Source: Bacteroidales bacterium (GTDB lineage Bacteria; Bacteroidota; Bacteroidia; Bacteroidales; VadinHA17). From it: a stretch of 6,711 nucleotides of DNA. Below the pieces are notes generated by a model that worked only from the letters and a program-made list of their open reading frames with translations, was not told where the DNA came from and did not search any database. This document shows positions 6,059 through 6,711 of the stretch, one piece after another (within the stretch, counting starts at the first letter, position 1; the number at the start of each line of letters is the position of its first letter). The stretch covers positions 1 through 6,711 of the forward strand of contig WFRO01000178.1 in assembly GCA_015486475.1 (NCBI GenBank), given 5' to 3'. Position numbers and translations under genes: made by a program.

Positions 6059-6711
6059 ATGGAGATAAAAGGAAAGATCGTAGATGTTGTGAACAGGCGC
6101 ATCTACAAAGGTTTGGTTGTTGTCAAAGATGGTAAGATCGAAAAGATCATTGAGACGGAAAAGGATATTCCGGATATGTTTATCATGCCCGGTTTTGTAG
6201 ATGCACATGTACACATTGAAAGTTCGATGTTGACGCCGGTACGTTTCGGGGAGCTGGCCATACGGCAGGGAACCATCGCTGTGGTGACGGATCCGCATGA
6301 AATAGCAAATGTGTTGGGAGTGGAAGGGATCAGATATATGGTGAAAGAGGCGGGGAGGACGCCAATGAAAGTAAATTTCGGCATTCCCTCCTGTGTGCCG
6401 GCCACACCTTTTGAAACATCAGGAGCAAAGATCGGGGCCAGAGAGATCGAGGATCTTTTCAGGGAAGACGAGACGTATCATCTGGCAGAGATGATGAATT
6501 TCCCGGGTGTGATCTACGGGGATGAGGAGGTGGCTGAAAAACTGAAGGTGGCGAAGAAGTATGGAAGGATCATAGATGGCCATGCTCCGGGACTTAGGGG
6601 GGAGGATCTGAAGAAGTATATTGCCGCAGGGGTTAGCACGGATCATGAATGTACAACACTGGGTGAGGCGGTGGAAAAGATAGAGAACGGCATGAAGATC
6701 CTGATAAGGGA
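6059..6711 (+). CDS. ade: Adenine deaminase, 3' end outside window
   Basis: The frame opens with ATG at 6059 and stays open to the window edge, giving 217 complete codons of a family whose members are usually about 540-600 residues. Adenine deaminase (Ade/AdeC, amidohydrolase superfamily) converts adenine to hypoxanthine and ammonia in purine salvage. Family motifs seen in order are PGFVDAHVHIESSM (residues 44-57, metal-binding His50 and His52), DPHEIANVLG (78-87), PSCVPATPFETSG (110-122), the Glu145-containing AEMMNFPGVI (143-152), DGHAPGLRGEDLKKYIAAG (173-191) with His175, and STDHECTT (193-200) with His196. These are diagnostic for Ade rather than dihydroorotase or imidazolonepropionase. 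The first 42 residues form the small beta domain typical of the superfamily. The gene follows mnmG after 25 bases that hold the parS-like palindrome. It may be co-transcribed with mnmG, though its function is unrelated. Confidence 0.95.
   Translation, partial: MEIKGKIVDVVNRRIYKGLVVVKDGKIEKIIETEKDIPDMFIMPGFVDAHVHIESSMLTPVRFGELAIRQGTIAVVTDPHEIANVLGVEGIRYMVKEAGRTPMKVNFGIPSCVPATPFETSGAKIGAREIEDLFREDETYHLAEMMNFPGVIYGDEEVAEKLKVAKKYGRIIDGHAPGLRGEDLKKYIAAGVSTDHECTTLGEAVEKIENGMKILIR

Overview
This is an ordinary-looking chromosomal stretch of a Bacteroidota bacterium (probably Bacteroidales or a near relative). It carries seven genes, all on the + strand and packed tail to head. The assignment rests on gene content and order: a TPR protein, a DUF4292 lipoprotein and an EnvC-like LytM protein, followed by a small RsbW-like ATPase, ybeY and mnmG. 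From memory, this order recurs in that phylum. The general lack of strong Shine-Dalgarno sequences fits too. I see no mobile element, CRISPR array, tRNA or rRNA.

Left block (1-3249), cell envelope: a TPR protein cut off at its 5' end overlaps a DUF4292 lipoprotein by 4 bases. That lipoprotein overlaps an EnvC-type coiled-coil/LytM protein by 14 bases. The LytM domain has lost most of its zinc and catalytic residues, so it is probably an activator of peptidoglycan amidases rather than an enzyme. The TPR and lipoprotein pair may work in outer-membrane lipoprotein handling; this is inference.

The only sizeable intergenic gap (3250-3320, 71 bp, about 80% A+T) separates this block from the next. 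It holds no convincing terminator or promoter, but contains two tiny ATG-to-TAA frames.

Right block (3321-6033), regulation and RNA: an RsbW/SpoIIAB-like ATP-binding protein, YbeY (rRNA maturation endoribonuclease, TTG start) and MnmG (tRNA wobble-uridine modification, GTG start, overlapping ybeY by 14 bases). A 25-bp gap follows, containing a near-perfect 16-bp palindrome with the core TTCCACGTGGAA. This closely resembles the ParB-binding parS site and is the most interesting non-coding signal here. An adenine deaminase gene begins just after it and runs off the right edge.

No wholly new system stands out. The points most worth a second look are the parS-like site beside mnmG, the possible LolB-like role of the DUF4292 lipoprotein, and the degenerate LytM protein.
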